This document shows positions 53,048 to 62,332 of a stretch of DNA of 64,000 bases, piece by piece (the first letter of the stretch is position 1; each line of letters begins with the position of its first letter). Both the position numbers and the translations under genes were made by a program. The notes below the pieces were generated by a model. That model saw nothing but the letters and a program-made list of their open reading frames with translations, had not been told where the DNA came from and ran no database searches. The DNA comes from Niameybacter massiliensis (GTDB lineage Bacteria > Bacillota > Clostridia > Lachnospirales > Cellulosilyticaceae), in NCBI RefSeq assembly GCF_001282685.1, contig NZ_LN875035.1, forward strand, positions 1,970,001-2,034,000, written 5' to 3'.

Positions 53048-54199
53048 CTATTTAACTGCATCTAACTTTTTGTAAAGTTTGTTTTCGCCATTTTCAATGC
53101 GAATAACAGATACAGATTTTACTGGGTTTCTGTTTTCATCGAATGTAACATCTCCTGTTACACAAGCTAAAGATGTATTTTGCATAGCTGCTACCACCGC
53201 ATCCGCTTCTGTTGAACCTGCTGTTTTAATCGCTTCAAGCATAATGCGTGCTGCATCATAACCAAGTGCTGCGAAAGCATTAGGTTCTTCATTGTATTTC
53301 CCTTTGTAACTTGTAATGAAGTTTTGTACGATATCAGATGTATCTTCTACCGTATAGTGGTTAACAAAATAGCTGCCTTCTACAACTTCTGGGTTGTTTA
53401 CAGTTTTTTCTGTTACACCATCCCATCCATCACCACCAATAAGTGTTGCTGTAATACCAATTTCTCTTGCTTGTGTTGCAATATTCGCAATGGTTTCATA
53501 GTAATCTGGAATAACAATAACTTCTGGGTTGGCATTTTTGATATTTGTTAAGATAGGTTTAAAGTCTACATCATTACTTCCATATTTTTCAGTTCTAACA
53601 ATCTCACCACCATTTGCTACAAAAAGCTCTTCGAATGCTTCTGCAATACCTGATGAATAATCAGACTCTGAGTTTACAAGCATTGCAACCTTTGTTGCAC
53701 TTAGATCTTCTGTTGCAAACTTAGCAAGAAGTTCACCTTGTGCTGGATCTATGTAACATGCTCTAAAAATATTGTTACCAATTGCGGTAATCCCTTCCTT
53801 GGTACCTGTTGGTGTAATCATTGGAATGTTTTTTTCTGCTGCTAAGTGAGCAATGGTTTCTGTTGTACTACTAATATCAGAACCAATGAATGCCACGACT
53901 TTATCATTTTCTACTAATTTTTTGAAAGCATTGGTTGCATCTTGTTGATTTGCCTTATTATCTTCTAAGATAAAATCAATTTGTTTGCCTAGTATACTAC
54001 CTGCTGCATTGTACTCTTCAATAGCAAGTTTTGCCCCATTACTTGCTGCAATACCGTATTGTGCACAAGAACCTGTTAAGTCGAAGCTTGCACCAATTCT
54101 AATGGTATCTCCATTTCCTCCTGATTGTTGACATCCTACAAAACTCATCGAACTCATCATCATTGCTAATCCCATAGCAAATAATCTTTTTGTTTTCAT
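53048..54199 (-). CDS. livJ: Branched-chain amino acid-binding lipoprotein
   Basis: 383 residues. The leader ends in a lipobox, MSFVGC (Cys at about 23). The body is a two-lobed periplasmic-binding type I protein: IRIGASFDLTGSCAQYG, AKLAIEEYNAAGSILGKQI, VAFIGSDISSTTETIA and ALGYDAARIMLEAI. It binds branched-chain or related amino acids outside the membrane. First gene of the operon, with a strong promoter and GGAGGG site. Confidence 0.94.
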   Translation of the reverse strand: MKTKRLFAMGLAMMMSSMSFVGCQQSGGNGDTIRIGASFDLTGSCAQYGIAASNGAKLAIEEYNAAGSILGKQIDFILEDNKANQQDATNAFKKLVENDKVVAFIGSDISSTTETIAHLAAEKNIPMITPTGTKEGITAIGNNIFRACYIDPAQGELLAKFATEDLSATKVAMLVNSESDYSSGIAEAFEELFVANGGEIVRTEKYGSNDVDFKPILTNIKNANPEVIVIPDYYETIANIATQAREIGITATLIGGDGWDGVTEKTVNNPEVVEGSYFVNHYTVEDTSDIVQNFITSYKGKYNEEPNAFAALGYDAARIMLEAIKTAGSTEADAVVAAMQNTSLACVTGDVTFDENRNPVKSVSVIRIENGENKLYKKLDAVK

Positions 54200-54235
54200 A
54201 ATATCCCTCCGTCAATCTTTATATTTATATTTGAA

Positions 54236-54264
54236 ATTATACTTAATATATATTTCAATTTCAA
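54236..54264 (-). promoter_or_regulatory. Promoter of the liv operon
   Basis: On the minus strand TTGAAA (54259-54264) and a perfect TATAAT (54236-54241) are 17 bases apart, about 37 bases before the livJ start. Confidence 0.7.
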
Positions 54265-54475
54265 GACAAATTTATAATAAATTTTATATATTTATTCGAT
54301 TTATGTTAGATATAATTATTTTTAATGAATTAAAAAATATAAAATGCTTCATTTTACAGATAATTCATTTCACCTATATCATTTTTACGTAAACCTTATA
54401 TTTTTTCTTAATACCTCTTGAAAGCCTTATAAAGTCTTTGTAAAATAAAAATATACAAGAAAGGATGATTCTTTG

Positions 54476-55498
54476 ATGATTTACATAAAAAAGTCTTTAC
54501 CTGTGACGGATTCTTTCATTTCTAAAGACACTTGCTTTTTAGATTTTGAAACAACAGGTTTATCAAAACAGAATGATCACATTATGTGCATCGGTCTTGC
54601 TTCATTAAATGAAGGAGATTTTCTCCTTGAACAGTGGCTCATTGAAAACACTGAAGAAGAAATCAAACTTCTTTATACACTTATGGAAACATTACACAAA
54701 TTCAATCGTATTTACACTTATGGCGGTAAACATTTTGAATGGCCTTTTCTAACTTTTAAATTAGAAGCTTATGATTTGGATGCTTCTTTTTTAACTGCTT
54801 GTCATCTCGTAGATCTTAAGCCATCTAAGGCTAAACGTACCACCTTAGAGTCTCAAGCAGGATTTAAGCGTTTACAAACAAGTACAGGTAAAGAACTAGC
54901 AAAACTTGCAAAACTCTCCTTACAAACACCAAGCGAGGCCTATCAAACACTTATCTTAGAACACAACCGAGAAGAACTTTTAAGTTTACAAGCTCTTTTT
55001 AACTACTTACAGTTTCTTAAACACTTAAGTAGCAATGACTTAAAAGAAACAGTTCTAAAAGAACAGTCTTTAGTTTTTCGCCTCTCCCCTACACTTACTT
55101 ACTCAAAATCTTTTGATTTAACGTGTAAGCATGTAGTATGCCACTATGATACAGAACAAAACATTTTTCAGATTCAACTAGAAGCACATCTTCTCACTCT
55201 TAAAACTTATTTACCAGCTAAAGACTATTATCTTATTGAAGGTGAACTGATGCACAAATCCCTAGCTAAACTTCTTCCAGCTTCCATGCGCCAAAAGGTT
55301 GCAAAAGATCAATGCTATTTAGAACAAGAAGGTTATTATCTCCCTTATACCTTAGAAGAATCTGAACGCTCCTGGCAAGATTGTAACAAGGTATGCTATA
55401 CTCCATATGATCCAAATACATTTGCACCTCATATTCCTTCCCTTCTTAGACAAATTCTAAAGAGCCTATCTAAACTTACTAGTGATTCACCCCAATAA
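54476..55498 (+). CDS. YprB-like RNase H-fold exonuclease
   Basis: 340 residues. The N-terminal half is a DEDD-type RNase H-fold domain (RNase_H_2/YprB): FLDFETTGL with the metal-binding Asp and Glu near residue 22, TYGGKHFEWPFL near 82, and LEHNREELLSLQALFNYL near 163. YprB-type proteins are predicted 3'-5' nucleases. The C-terminal 150 residues show no known fold. An AAAGGA site lies 10 bases before the ATG at 54476; a TTG one codon earlier fits the spacing slightly better and cannot be ruled out. Confidence 0.8.
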   Translation: MIYIKKSLPVTDSFISKDTCFLDFETTGLSKQNDHIMCIGLASLNEGDFLLEQWLIENTEEEIKLLYTLMETLHKFNRIYTYGGKHFEWPFLTFKLEAYDLDASFLTACHLVDLKPSKAKRTTLESQAGFKRLQTSTGKELAKLAKLSLQTPSEAYQTLILEHNREELLSLQALFNYLQFLKHLSSNDLKETVLKEQSLVFRLSPTLTYSKSFDLTCKHVVCHYDTEQNIFQIQLEAHLLTLKTYLPAKDYYLIEGELMHKSLAKLLPASMRQKVAKDQCYLEQEGYYLPYTLEESERSWQDCNKVCYTPYDPNTFAPHIPSLLRQILKSLSKLTSDSPQ

Positions 55499-55500
55499 CC

Positions 55501-55548
55501 AAAAGCCCTACCTTACTCGCGATCGTATGCCAGTAAGATAGGGCTTTT
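55501..55548. terminator. Bidirectional terminator
   Basis: A 17-base inverted repeat (AAAAGCCCTACCTTACT, one mismatch) between converging genes. Confidence 0.85.
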
Positions 55549-55565
55549 ATATTAAAATACTATTT

Positions 55566-56333
55566 TTATTGTTTTTCATAAAAGAAAATACGATAAGGAT
55601 TTAGATTAAATTTTTGTGAACCAATGATTTGTTCTGTACTTCCAACAAATAAAATACCTTCTTTATTTAGAGAACGACTAAATTTTGTATAAATATCATT
55701 TTTAGCCTCTTCTGTAAAATAAATCAGTACATTACGACATACAATAAGATCTATACGTTCCGGATAAGGATCTTTTAAAAGATCGTGCTGTTGAAATTGA
55801 ATACATTTTTTGATTTCAGGAGAAATCACGTATTTATCCCCTTCTTGGATGATAAAACGGTCTCGTAAATCTTTAGGTACATTGGTTAAATGTTTATCTA
55901 TGTACTCGCCAGCTTTAGCTTTGGCAAGTATTTCTTGATCTATGTCTGTAGCAATAATCTTAATTTGATGAAGGGGCATAAACTTGGATAACAACATAGC
56001 TAATGAATAAGGCTCATCACCTGTTGAGCATGCTGCACTCCATATCTTAATGCTCCCCTTCTTTTTAAGCAACATGGGAATAATCTCTGTTTCTAATGTG
56101 ACCCACTGATTGGGATTACGGAAGAACTCTGATACGTTAATCGTAATATAGCTTAAAAATTCATCATAAAGGGTTCTATTCGTTTTAAGTAATGCTAGGT
56201 AGTCCTCATATTCTTTACATCCATGCTTACGTATATTAGCATCAATACGTCTTTTCATTTGATTTTCTTTGTAAGCATTTAAATCCACACCGGTAAGCCT
56301 TAATATACCTGTCTTAAATTCTGTATAGTTCAT
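55566..56333 (-). CDS. cheR: CheR-type protein-glutamate methyltransferase
   Basis: 255 residues. The N-terminal helical domain (GILRLTGVDLNAYKENQMKRRID) is followed by the SAM-binding domain: IWSAACSTGDEPYSLAMLL, IIATDIDQEILAKAKAG, FQQHDLLKDPYP and DLIVCRNVLIYF. It methylates receptor glutamates during chemotaxis adaptation. No other chemotaxis gene is in the window; it ends an operon with ispH and cmk. Confidence 0.94.
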   Translation of the reverse strand: MNYTEFKTGILRLTGVDLNAYKENQMKRRIDANIRKHGCKEYEDYLALLKTNRTLYDEFLSYITINVSEFFRNPNQWVTLETEIIPMLLKKKGSIKIWSAACSTGDEPYSLAMLLSKFMPLHQIKIIATDIDQEILAKAKAGEYIDKHLTNVPKDLRDRFIIQEGDKYVISPEIKKCIQFQQHDLLKDPYPERIDLIVCRNVLIYFTEEAKNDIYTKFSRSLNKEGILFVGSTEQIIGSQKFNLNPYRIFFYEKQ

Positions 56334-56353
56334 GCTCTTCTCCCATGCATCTA

Positions 56354-57187
56354 TTAGATTTGTTCTAGTTTTGTGAGGACTTCATTAATCACATCACTAG
56401 GTGTAGAAGCACCTGCTGTTACACCAACTTCTTCTACTCCATCAAACCATTCTTTTTCTAACATAGAAGCATCATCAATACAATGTGTATTCGGACATAT
56501 GGATTGACAAATTTCATAAAGTTTTTGCGTATTAGAACTCAAACGACTTCCTATTACAACCATAGCATCTACTTGACCAGCTATTTCACGTGCTTCGTCT
56601 TGTCTTTCTGATGTTGCGCTACAAATTGTATTGGTAAATTTGATGTCATAACCTGCTTGTTCTAAGGTGTTCACAATTTCGTCTACTACTGCTTTCTTAT
56701 AAGTCGTTTGTGAAACAACAAAATAGCGTTCTTCTTTACTTAACTTACTTAAGTCTAGTTCATCAATATTTTTTAATATGATACAACCTTCTTTTGTCCA
56801 TCCATTAATCCCAATAATCTCTGGATGTTTTGCATCACCAATCAAGATAATTTTGTATCCATCCCTTTCATGTCTATTGACAAGCTTATGAATTTTAGTT
56901 ACATAAGGACATGTGGCATCAACAACATGAATGGCTTTATCGTTCGCTTCTTTATACACATCTTCTGGTACACCATGGGCACGAATAATCACCTGATCCA
57001 TTGGAATATTGTCTAATTCTTCTACTGAATGAATTCCTTTGTTATGAAGCTTATTAATTACTGCTTCATTATGAATAATATGTCCTAGTGTATAAGTTGT
57101 TTTAGTAGCATCTGTATCAAATGCCATATCTACTGCACGTTTTACACCAAAACAAAATCCTGCACTTTTTGCAAGTAAAACTTTCAT
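56354..57187 (-). CDS. ispH: 4-hydroxy-3-methylbut-2-enyl diphosphate reductase
   Basis: 277 residues. The three iron-sulfur Cys positions are visible: AGFCFGVKRAVDMA, DATCPYVTKIH and NTICSATSERQDEA. RAHGVPEDVY, HPEIIGINGW, SQTTYKK and VTAGASTPSDVI complete the signature. It makes IPP and DMAPP in the last step of the non-mevalonate isoprenoid pathway. Not fused to the ribosomal S1 domain found in some Clostridia. It follows cmk by 11 bases. Confidence 0.96.
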   Translation of the reverse strand: MKVLLAKSAGFCFGVKRAVDMAFDTDATKTTYTLGHIIHNEAVINKLHNKGIHSVEELDNIPMDQVIIRAHGVPEDVYKEANDKAIHVVDATCPYVTKIHKLVNRHERDGYKIILIGDAKHPEIIGINGWTKEGCIILKNIDELDLSKLSKEERYFVVSQTTYKKAVVDEIVNTLEQAGYDIKFTNTICSATSERQDEAREIAGQVDAMVVIGSRLSSNTQKLYEICQSICPNTHCIDDASMLEKEWFDGVEEVGVTAGASTPSDVINEVLTKLEQI

Positions 57188-57198
57188 CTTATCAGCTC

Positions 57199-58221
57199 CT
57201 ATTGCTTTTGTTTAAGTAATCCTATGATGTGTTCAACAATTTGCTCTACTGTAAGACTTGTTGTATCTACTTCTACTGCATCTTCTGCCTTTTTAAGTGG
57301 TGAAACACTACGATTCATATCTTGATAGTCACGTGCTTCAATTTCTTCTAATAATGTTTCAAAACTTACCTCCATACCTTTTGCTTGGTACTCCATTAAC
57401 CTTCTTTTTGCACGCTCACTACTAGATGCTGTTAAGAAGATTTTTAATGTAGCATTAGGTAGTACAACTGTACCAATATCGCGTCCATCCATAACAACAG
57501 ACTTCGTTTGTGCTAATTTTCTTTGCATCTCAACTAAGGCGATACGTACTTTTTCGTAAGTTGCTACTTTAGATGCAGAAGCTGCTACTTCTTGTGTTCT
57601 TATGGCTTCACTTACGTCTTCACCGTTTAAGTAAATACGTTGATTCGCATTTTCATAGGTTAAATCAATGTGTATATCTTCTAAAGCTTCATTAACTAAA
57701 GCTTCTATTGTATAATCAATACCTCTTTGTATACAGTATAGTCCTACACTACGATACATTGCACCTGTGTCAATGTATGTACAACTTAATTCTCCCGCAA
57801 TACGTTTAGCAATGGTACTTTTACCTGCACCTGCTGGCCCGTCTAATGCAAGAGAAAAAGTTGCAAGGTCTGGACGTAATTTGCAGGCTTCACCTAAATA
57901 TTGGTGCCTTGCAGTTTTTTGTGTTACTATGCTGCTTGTACAAATGAGTGCAATACGGATGCAGTGTTCAAGTGAACCCACTACCTCCATCTCTTGCATA
58001 CACATAAGTGCAGCTTCTGTAATACCTAACTCACGTGCTGCAATAGCTGGATAAGCTGCATCCAAATCTTTTGTGCAAGTAAATGTAATTTGTATAATTT
58101 CTTCTATTTTTACCTGATTGGCCATTAATACAGCTTCTAAGAGTGCTTTTGTCTGGCATAGAATAGACTCTCTTGTATTTTCAGCTGTAATAGCACCTCT
58201 AATGGCAATAGTATTATTCAT
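57199..58221 (-). CDS. cmk: Fusion of AroH-type chorismate mutase and CMP kinase
   Basis: 340 residues. Residues 1-120 match the AroH chorismate mutase fold: AIRGAITAENTRESI, CTKDLDAAYPAIAAR, CMQEMEVVGSLEHCIRI and RHQYLGEACKLRPDL, with R8, C74, E77, R89, Y108 and R116 in the places of the Bacillus subtilis AroH active-site residues. Residues 123-340 are CMP kinase: GPAGAGKSTIAKRI (P-loop, about 128-141), YIDTGAMYRSVGLY, VVMDGRDIGTVVLPNA and RDYQDMNRSVSPL. The first domain would make prephenate from chorismate; the second phosphorylates CMP and dCMP. Both look catalytically intact. AGAGAGG precedes ATG; it is 13 bases after the RpiR gene. Confidence 0.9.
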   Translation of the reverse strand: MNNTIAIRGAITAENTRESILCQTKALLEAVLMANQVKIEEIIQITFTCTKDLDAAYPAIAARELGITEAALMCMQEMEVVGSLEHCIRIALICTSSIVTQKTARHQYLGEACKLRPDLATFSLALDGPAGAGKSTIAKRIAGELSCTYIDTGAMYRSVGLYCIQRGIDYTIEALVNEALEDIHIDLTYENANQRIYLNGEDVSEAIRTQEVAASASKVATYEKVRIALVEMQRKLAQTKSVVMDGRDIGTVVLPNATLKIFLTASSSERAKRRLMEYQAKGMEVSFETLLEEIEARDYQDMNRSVSPLKKAEDAVEVDTTSLTVEQIVEHIIGLLKQKQ

Positions 58222-58234
58222 CTTATCCCTCTCT

Positions 58235-59149
58235 TTAATCGCATTTTTCCTTAACTGTTGTTGGGGTCGTATAATGTGGTGTATTCACTTCCCTTGTATC
58301 ATCATAAACTTCATATTCCATCCAAACTGTTTCAAGATTATCTAAGTTGGTTGAAATTTCATCTTTCATACGTAAGCTGACTGCAACAATAATTGCATTA
58401 ATGATACTAAGTGGTGCTACAAGTGAGTCTACAAAAGATACCATCTCACTACGTCCAATTAAAGTATGCTCTGCGTATTGTGCAATCGGTGAAATATAAC
58501 TATCTGTAATCGCAATGATACCAGCCTGTCTTGAGCGTGCATATTCTAATGCTTTGAGAATACGTTTTGAATATCTAGGGAAACTAATACCAATAATGAC
58601 ATCGTTTTCACTAATATGATGTAAAAGCTCAAAGATCTCACTAATACTATTTGTATTAATCACTTTAACCCTTGGGAAAATAATATTGAAGTAAAATCCT
58701 AGGAAACTTGCAAGACCTGCACAGCTTCTTACCCCTAAGATATAAATCGTGTCTGCTGCTAGTATCTTATCAATTGCCATATCAAAAGTTTCTTCATCTA
58801 TTTGTTCAATGGTATATGCAATTTTTTCTTGATCTGTTTGAAGTACACTTTTCAGAACGTGATTCACATCAATACGATCTGTAGTAACTTCTAATCTTTG
58901 CATCGCAGTTAATTTGCTCTTTACAAGCTCTTCTAATGCGTCTTGGAACTTAGGGTACCCGTCATATCCTAATTCGTTTGCAAAACGTACAACTGTTGAC
59001 TCACTTACCCCCACTATTGTTCCTAGTTTTGCCGCTGTCAAAAACACTGCTTTTTCGTAGTGTTCTAAAATATAATTAGCGATGAGTTTCTGCCCTTTGC
59101 TGAGTTTAGGCATACTTTTCTTAATGCGATGAATTAAATCATTATTCAT
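58235..59149 (-). CDS. RpiR-family transcriptional regulator
   Basis: 304 residues. The N-terminal helix-turn-helix (SKGQKLIANYILEHYEKAVFL..KLGTIVGVSESTVVRFANELGYDGYPKFQ) and the SIS sugar-phosphate domain (IYILGVRSCAGLASFLGFYFN, DVIIGISFPRYSKRIL) are clear. It probably reacts to a phosphosugar. The second ATG (59149) has AAGGA 7 bases upstream; the first ATG is too close. It heads the rpiR-cmk-ispH-cheR unit. Confidence 0.9.
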   Translation of the reverse strand: MNNDLIHRIKKSMPKLSKGQKLIANYILEHYEKAVFLTAAKLGTIVGVSESTVVRFANELGYDGYPKFQDALEELVKSKLTAMQRLEVTTDRIDVNHVLKSVLQTDQEKIAYTIEQIDEETFDMAIDKILAADTIYILGVRSCAGLASFLGFYFNIIFPRVKVINTNSISEIFELLHHISENDVIIGISFPRYSKRILKALEYARSRQAGIIAITDSYISPIAQYAEHTLIGRSEMVSFVDSLVAPLSIINAIIVAVSLRMKDEISTNLDNLETVWMEYEVYDDTREVNTPHYTTPTTVKEKCD

Positions 59150-59193
59150 ATTCATTTCCTTTCAAATACCTTCTTTATCTTTTATCTAGTATC

Positions 59194-59221
59194 ATTATAT
59201 ATTATATTTTACTTTTTACAA
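59194..59221 (-). promoter_or_regulatory. Promoter of the rpiR-cmk-ispH-cheR unit
   Basis: On the minus strand TTGTAA (59216-59221) and a perfect TATAAT (59194-59199) are 16 bases apart, 45 bases before the regulator start. Confidence 0.55.
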
Positions 59222-59244
59222 CGATATTTTATGAATTAACGCAT

Positions 59245-59281
59245 AAAAAGACTACAGGATAGGTATTCCTGTAGTCTTTTT
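59245..59281 (-). terminator. Terminator of the decarboxylase operon
   Basis: A 15-base inverted repeat (AAAAAGACTACAGGA) with a short loop and a T run, 14 bases beyond the oadA stop. Confidence 0.85.
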
Positions 59282-59294
59282 GGCATTTTACTAC

Positions 59295-60707
59295 TTACAC
59301 TGGATAAGCTTTGTTCTTTTTGTCCGCAATTGTTGGGTCAACTTTCTTCCCCTGTGCTTCACGATACTTAAAGAAGTCCATTGCAACTTGTGGGAATAGA
59401 GCATAAGAAAGGATATCTTCATCTTGTTGTTTATAAATAGCCATTTCTTTTTCAAGTTTATCAAGTTCTGGAGTGAGTAAGTCAGCAGGTCTACAAGTAA
59501 TTGGCGTTTCATCACCGATAATTTTTTTAACAATTTCTTCTTTGATTGGTACTGGTGTACAACCATACTCCCCACGTACAATCCCTTTAGATTCTTTAGA
59601 AACCATTTTGTAACGTTCGCCTGCAAGTACGTTTAGTACAGCTTGTGTTCCTACAATTTGGCTTGTTGGTGTTACAAGTGGTAAGTAACCAAAGTCTGCA
59701 CGTACTTTTGGAATTTCTTGTAATACTTCATAGTATTTATCTTCTGCATGTTGTTGTTTTAATTGAGATACTAAGTTAGAAAGCATACCACCTGGTACTT
59801 GGTAACGAAGTGTATTAATATCTACAGCTAATACTTTTGTATTCATAAGACCGCTTGCAAGTGCTTCTTCACGCATTGGTCTAAAGTACTCAGTGATTTC
59901 ACTTAATGCTTCTGTATTAATACCTGTATCATATGGTGTACCTTTAAATGTTTCAACTAAAACTTCTGTAGCTGGTTGAGATGTACCCATAGCAAGTGGT
60001 GACATAGCTGTATCAATAATATCACATCCTGCTTCAACTGCTTTTAGGTAAGTCATTGAAGCAACCCCACTTGTATAGTGTGTATGAAGTTGAATAGGAA
60101 GATTTGTATTTGCTTTTAAAGCTTTTACTAAACGTTCTGCTTCATAAGGTACTAAAAGCCCAGCCATATCTTTAATACAGATAGAATGTGCACCGATATT
60201 TTCAATATTTTTAGCCAGTTTAATATAGTATTCCAAAGTATGTACATCACTTAATGTATAAGAAATCGCAACTTGAGCATGACCATTTTCTTTATGTGTA
60301 GCCTTTACTGCTGTTTCTAAGTTTCTCATATCATTTAAAGCATCAAAGATACGGATAATATCAATACCATTTGCAATACTTTTTTGTACAAAGTATTCTA
60401 CTACGTCATCTGCATAATGACGATAACCTAAAATATTTTGTCCTCTAAAAAGCATTTGAAGCTTTGTATTTTTAACTTCTTTACGAATTTTACGAAGTCT
60501 TTCCCATGGGTCTTCATTTAAGAAGCGAAGGCAAGCATCAAATGTTGCGCCGCCCCATACTTCCATTGCATGGAAACCAATTTGGTCCATTTTAGAAGCA
60601 ATTGGTAAAATCTCTTCAGTTGTCATACGTGTTGCAATAAGTGATTGATGCGCATCACGTAAGGTTGTATCCATTATTTTAACAGGTCTTGCAATATTCT
60701 CTGACAT
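59295..60707 (-). CDS. oadA: Pyruvate/oxaloacetate carboxyltransferase alpha subunit (OadA / transcarboxylase 5S type)
   Basis: 470 residues. The HMGL-like barrel has IMDTTLRDAHQSLIATRM near the start, MEVWGGATFDACLRFLNEDPW, MLFRGQNILGYRHY, the metal-site HTHYTSG near 207, SICIKDMAG with the reactive Lys, and the conserved carboxylase stretch GTSQPATE. It moves a carboxyl group between pyruvate/oxaloacetate and biotin. The usual fused biotin domain is absent; a separate carrier is encoded in the operon. GGAGG lies 9 bases before ATG. Confidence 0.93.
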   Translation of the reverse strand: MSENIARPVKIMDTTLRDAHQSLIATRMTTEEILPIASKMDQIGFHAMEVWGGATFDACLRFLNEDPWERLRKIRKEVKNTKLQMLFRGQNILGYRHYADDVVEYFVQKSIANGIDIIRIFDALNDMRNLETAVKATHKENGHAQVAISYTLSDVHTLEYYIKLAKNIENIGAHSICIKDMAGLLVPYEAERLVKALKANTNLPIQLHTHYTSGVASMTYLKAVEAGCDIIDTAMSPLAMGTSQPATEVLVETFKGTPYDTGINTEALSEITEYFRPMREEALASGLMNTKVLAVDINTLRYQVPGGMLSNLVSQLKQQHAEDKYYEVLQEIPKVRADFGYLPLVTPTSQIVGTQAVLNVLAGERYKMVSKESKGIVRGEYGCTPVPIKEEIVKKIIGDETPITCRPADLLTPELDKLEKEMAIYKQQDEDILSYALFPQVAMDFFKYREAQGKKVDPTIADKKNKAYPV

Positions 60708-60725
60708 GTAAATGTGCCTCCCTTA

Positions 60726-61892
60726 TTAACCGTAAATTGATAGTAGTACACCCGCTGCAATCGCTGATCCAATAACCCCTGCAACATTTGGACCCATTGC
60801 ATGCATAAGTAAGAAGTTTGTTGGGCATTCTTCTTGACCCGTTTTTTGAACAACACGTGCAGCCATTGGTACAGCTGATACCCCTGCAGCACCAATAAGT
60901 GGATTAATTTTCTTACCACTTGCATAGTACATAATCTTACCAAAGAGTACGCCACCTGTTGTTCCCACGATAAATGCAAATAAACCTAAACATAAAATAC
61001 CAAGTGTATTCATGTTAAGGAACTTCTCTGCACTTGTTGAAGCACCAACTGAAAGTCCTAATAAAATAGTAATAATAGACATCATTGCATTACTTGCTAC
61101 ATCCGCTAAACGATTTGTAGAAGCAACTTCTTTTAATAAGTTACCAAACATAAGCATACCTACTAAAGTGCCTGCTGATGGTAAAATAAGAGATACAACG
61201 ATTGTAACAACAATTGGGAACACAATTTTTTCTATTTTAGAAACGGGACGGAGTTGTTCCATCTTGATCATACGTTGTTCTTTAGTTGTAAACAATCTCA
61301 TAATTGGTGGTTGAATAAGTGGTACAAGCGCCATATATGAATAAGCAGATACTGCAATTGCTCCAAGTAAGTGTGGTGCAAGCTTTGTTGCTACGAAGAT
61401 AGATGTAGGACCATCTGCGCCACCGATAATACCAATTGATGCAGCTTCTGGACCTGTGAATCCAAGTAAAAGTGCACCTAAGAAAGCTACGAAAATACCA
61501 AGTTGGGCTGCAGCACCTAAAAGTAAGCTTTTAGGATTGGCAATAAGTGGACCAAAGTCTGTCATCGCACCTACACCAATGAAAATAAGTGGTGGGAAGA
61601 TTCCTAACTCTTTACCCATACCTATGTAGTATAAAAGTCCACCTGGTTCTAATTTACCTGTTACCTCATTCATTGCATCATGTGCTGTAATGCCCACGCC
61701 TGGTAAGTTAACAAGTAACATCCCAAATGCAATAGGTACAAGTAAAAGTGGTTCAAAGCCTTTTGCAATGGCTAAGTAAAGTAATACACAGGCAATAATA
61801 ATCATGGCTGCATATTTCCAGTCCATTTGCGCAATACCCGAACTCATGCAGAATTCTTTGACCGCGTCTACGAAGACATTCAATATATTCAT
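60726..61892 (-). CDS. oadB: Sodium-ion-translocating decarboxylase beta subunit
   Basis: 388 residues with about nine to eleven membrane segments. GIIGGADGPTSIFVATKLAP near residue 158 is the conserved Na+-binding region, with ALLLGFTGPEAAS before it and NFLLMHAMGPNVAGVIGSA near the end. It decarboxylates the carboxybiotin carrier and pumps Na+ out. Order and 18-base spacing to oadA indicate one transcript. Confidence 0.95.
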   Translation of the reverse strand: MNILNVFVDAVKEFCMSSGIAQMDWKYAAMIIIACVLLYLAIAKGFEPLLLVPIAFGMLLVNLPGVGITAHDAMNEVTGKLEPGGLLYYIGMGKELGIFPPLIFIGVGAMTDFGPLIANPKSLLLGAAAQLGIFVAFLGALLLGFTGPEAASIGIIGGADGPTSIFVATKLAPHLLGAIAVSAYSYMALVPLIQPPIMRLFTTKEQRMIKMEQLRPVSKIEKIVFPIVVTIVVSLILPSAGTLVGMLMFGNLLKEVASTNRLADVASNAMMSIITILLGLSVGASTSAEKFLNMNTLGILCLGLFAFIVGTTGGVLFGKIMYYASGKKINPLIGAAGVSAVPMAARVVQKTGQEECPTNFLLMHAMGPNVAGVIGSAIAAGVLLSIYG

Positions 61893-61927
61893 TTTTGTTT
61901 CCCCCTCTATAGCGTTAGGTCAAAAGA

Positions 61928-62311
61928 TTAGTTAATAGAAACAATCACATCGTTTGCTTCTACCATAGCACCTGAAGATACATTTACAGATGCAATAGTA
62001 CCTGATGCAGATGCAAAAACTTCATTTTCCATTTTCATAGCTTCTAAAATAGCAACAAGATCACCTTCTTTAATAACTTGACCTACTTTAACTTTTACAT
62101 CTACGATTTTACCTGGCATTGGCGCAACAACTTTATTTTGACCTGTTGCCGCTGGAACTGCTGGTGTCACAGGTGCCGCTGCTTTTGGCATTGCTACTGG
62201 TGCCACTGGTCTTTGAGCTACTGGCGCTGCTGATGTGCTTACACCTGCACCTAATTCTTCAACTTCTACCTCGTATGTATTCCCATTAACTGTTACTTGA
62301 AATTTTCTCAT
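61928..62311 (-). CDS. Biotin carboxyl carrier protein of the decarboxylase
   Basis: 127 residues. A short N-terminal part, an Ala/Pro/Val-rich flexible linker (about 25-55) and a C-terminal biotinyl domain with LEAMKMENEV, where the Lys takes biotin. It carries the carboxyl group between the carboxyltransferases and the membrane beta subunit. Confidence 0.95.
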   Translation of the reverse strand: MRKFQVTVNGNTYEVEVEELGAGVSTSAAPVAQRPVAPVAMPKAAAPVTPAVPAATGQNKVVAPMPGKIVDVKVKVGQVIKEGDLVAILEAMKMENEVFASASGTIASVNVSSGAMVEANDVIVSIN

Positions 62312-62332
62312 TTTTGAACCCTCCCTATTTTC

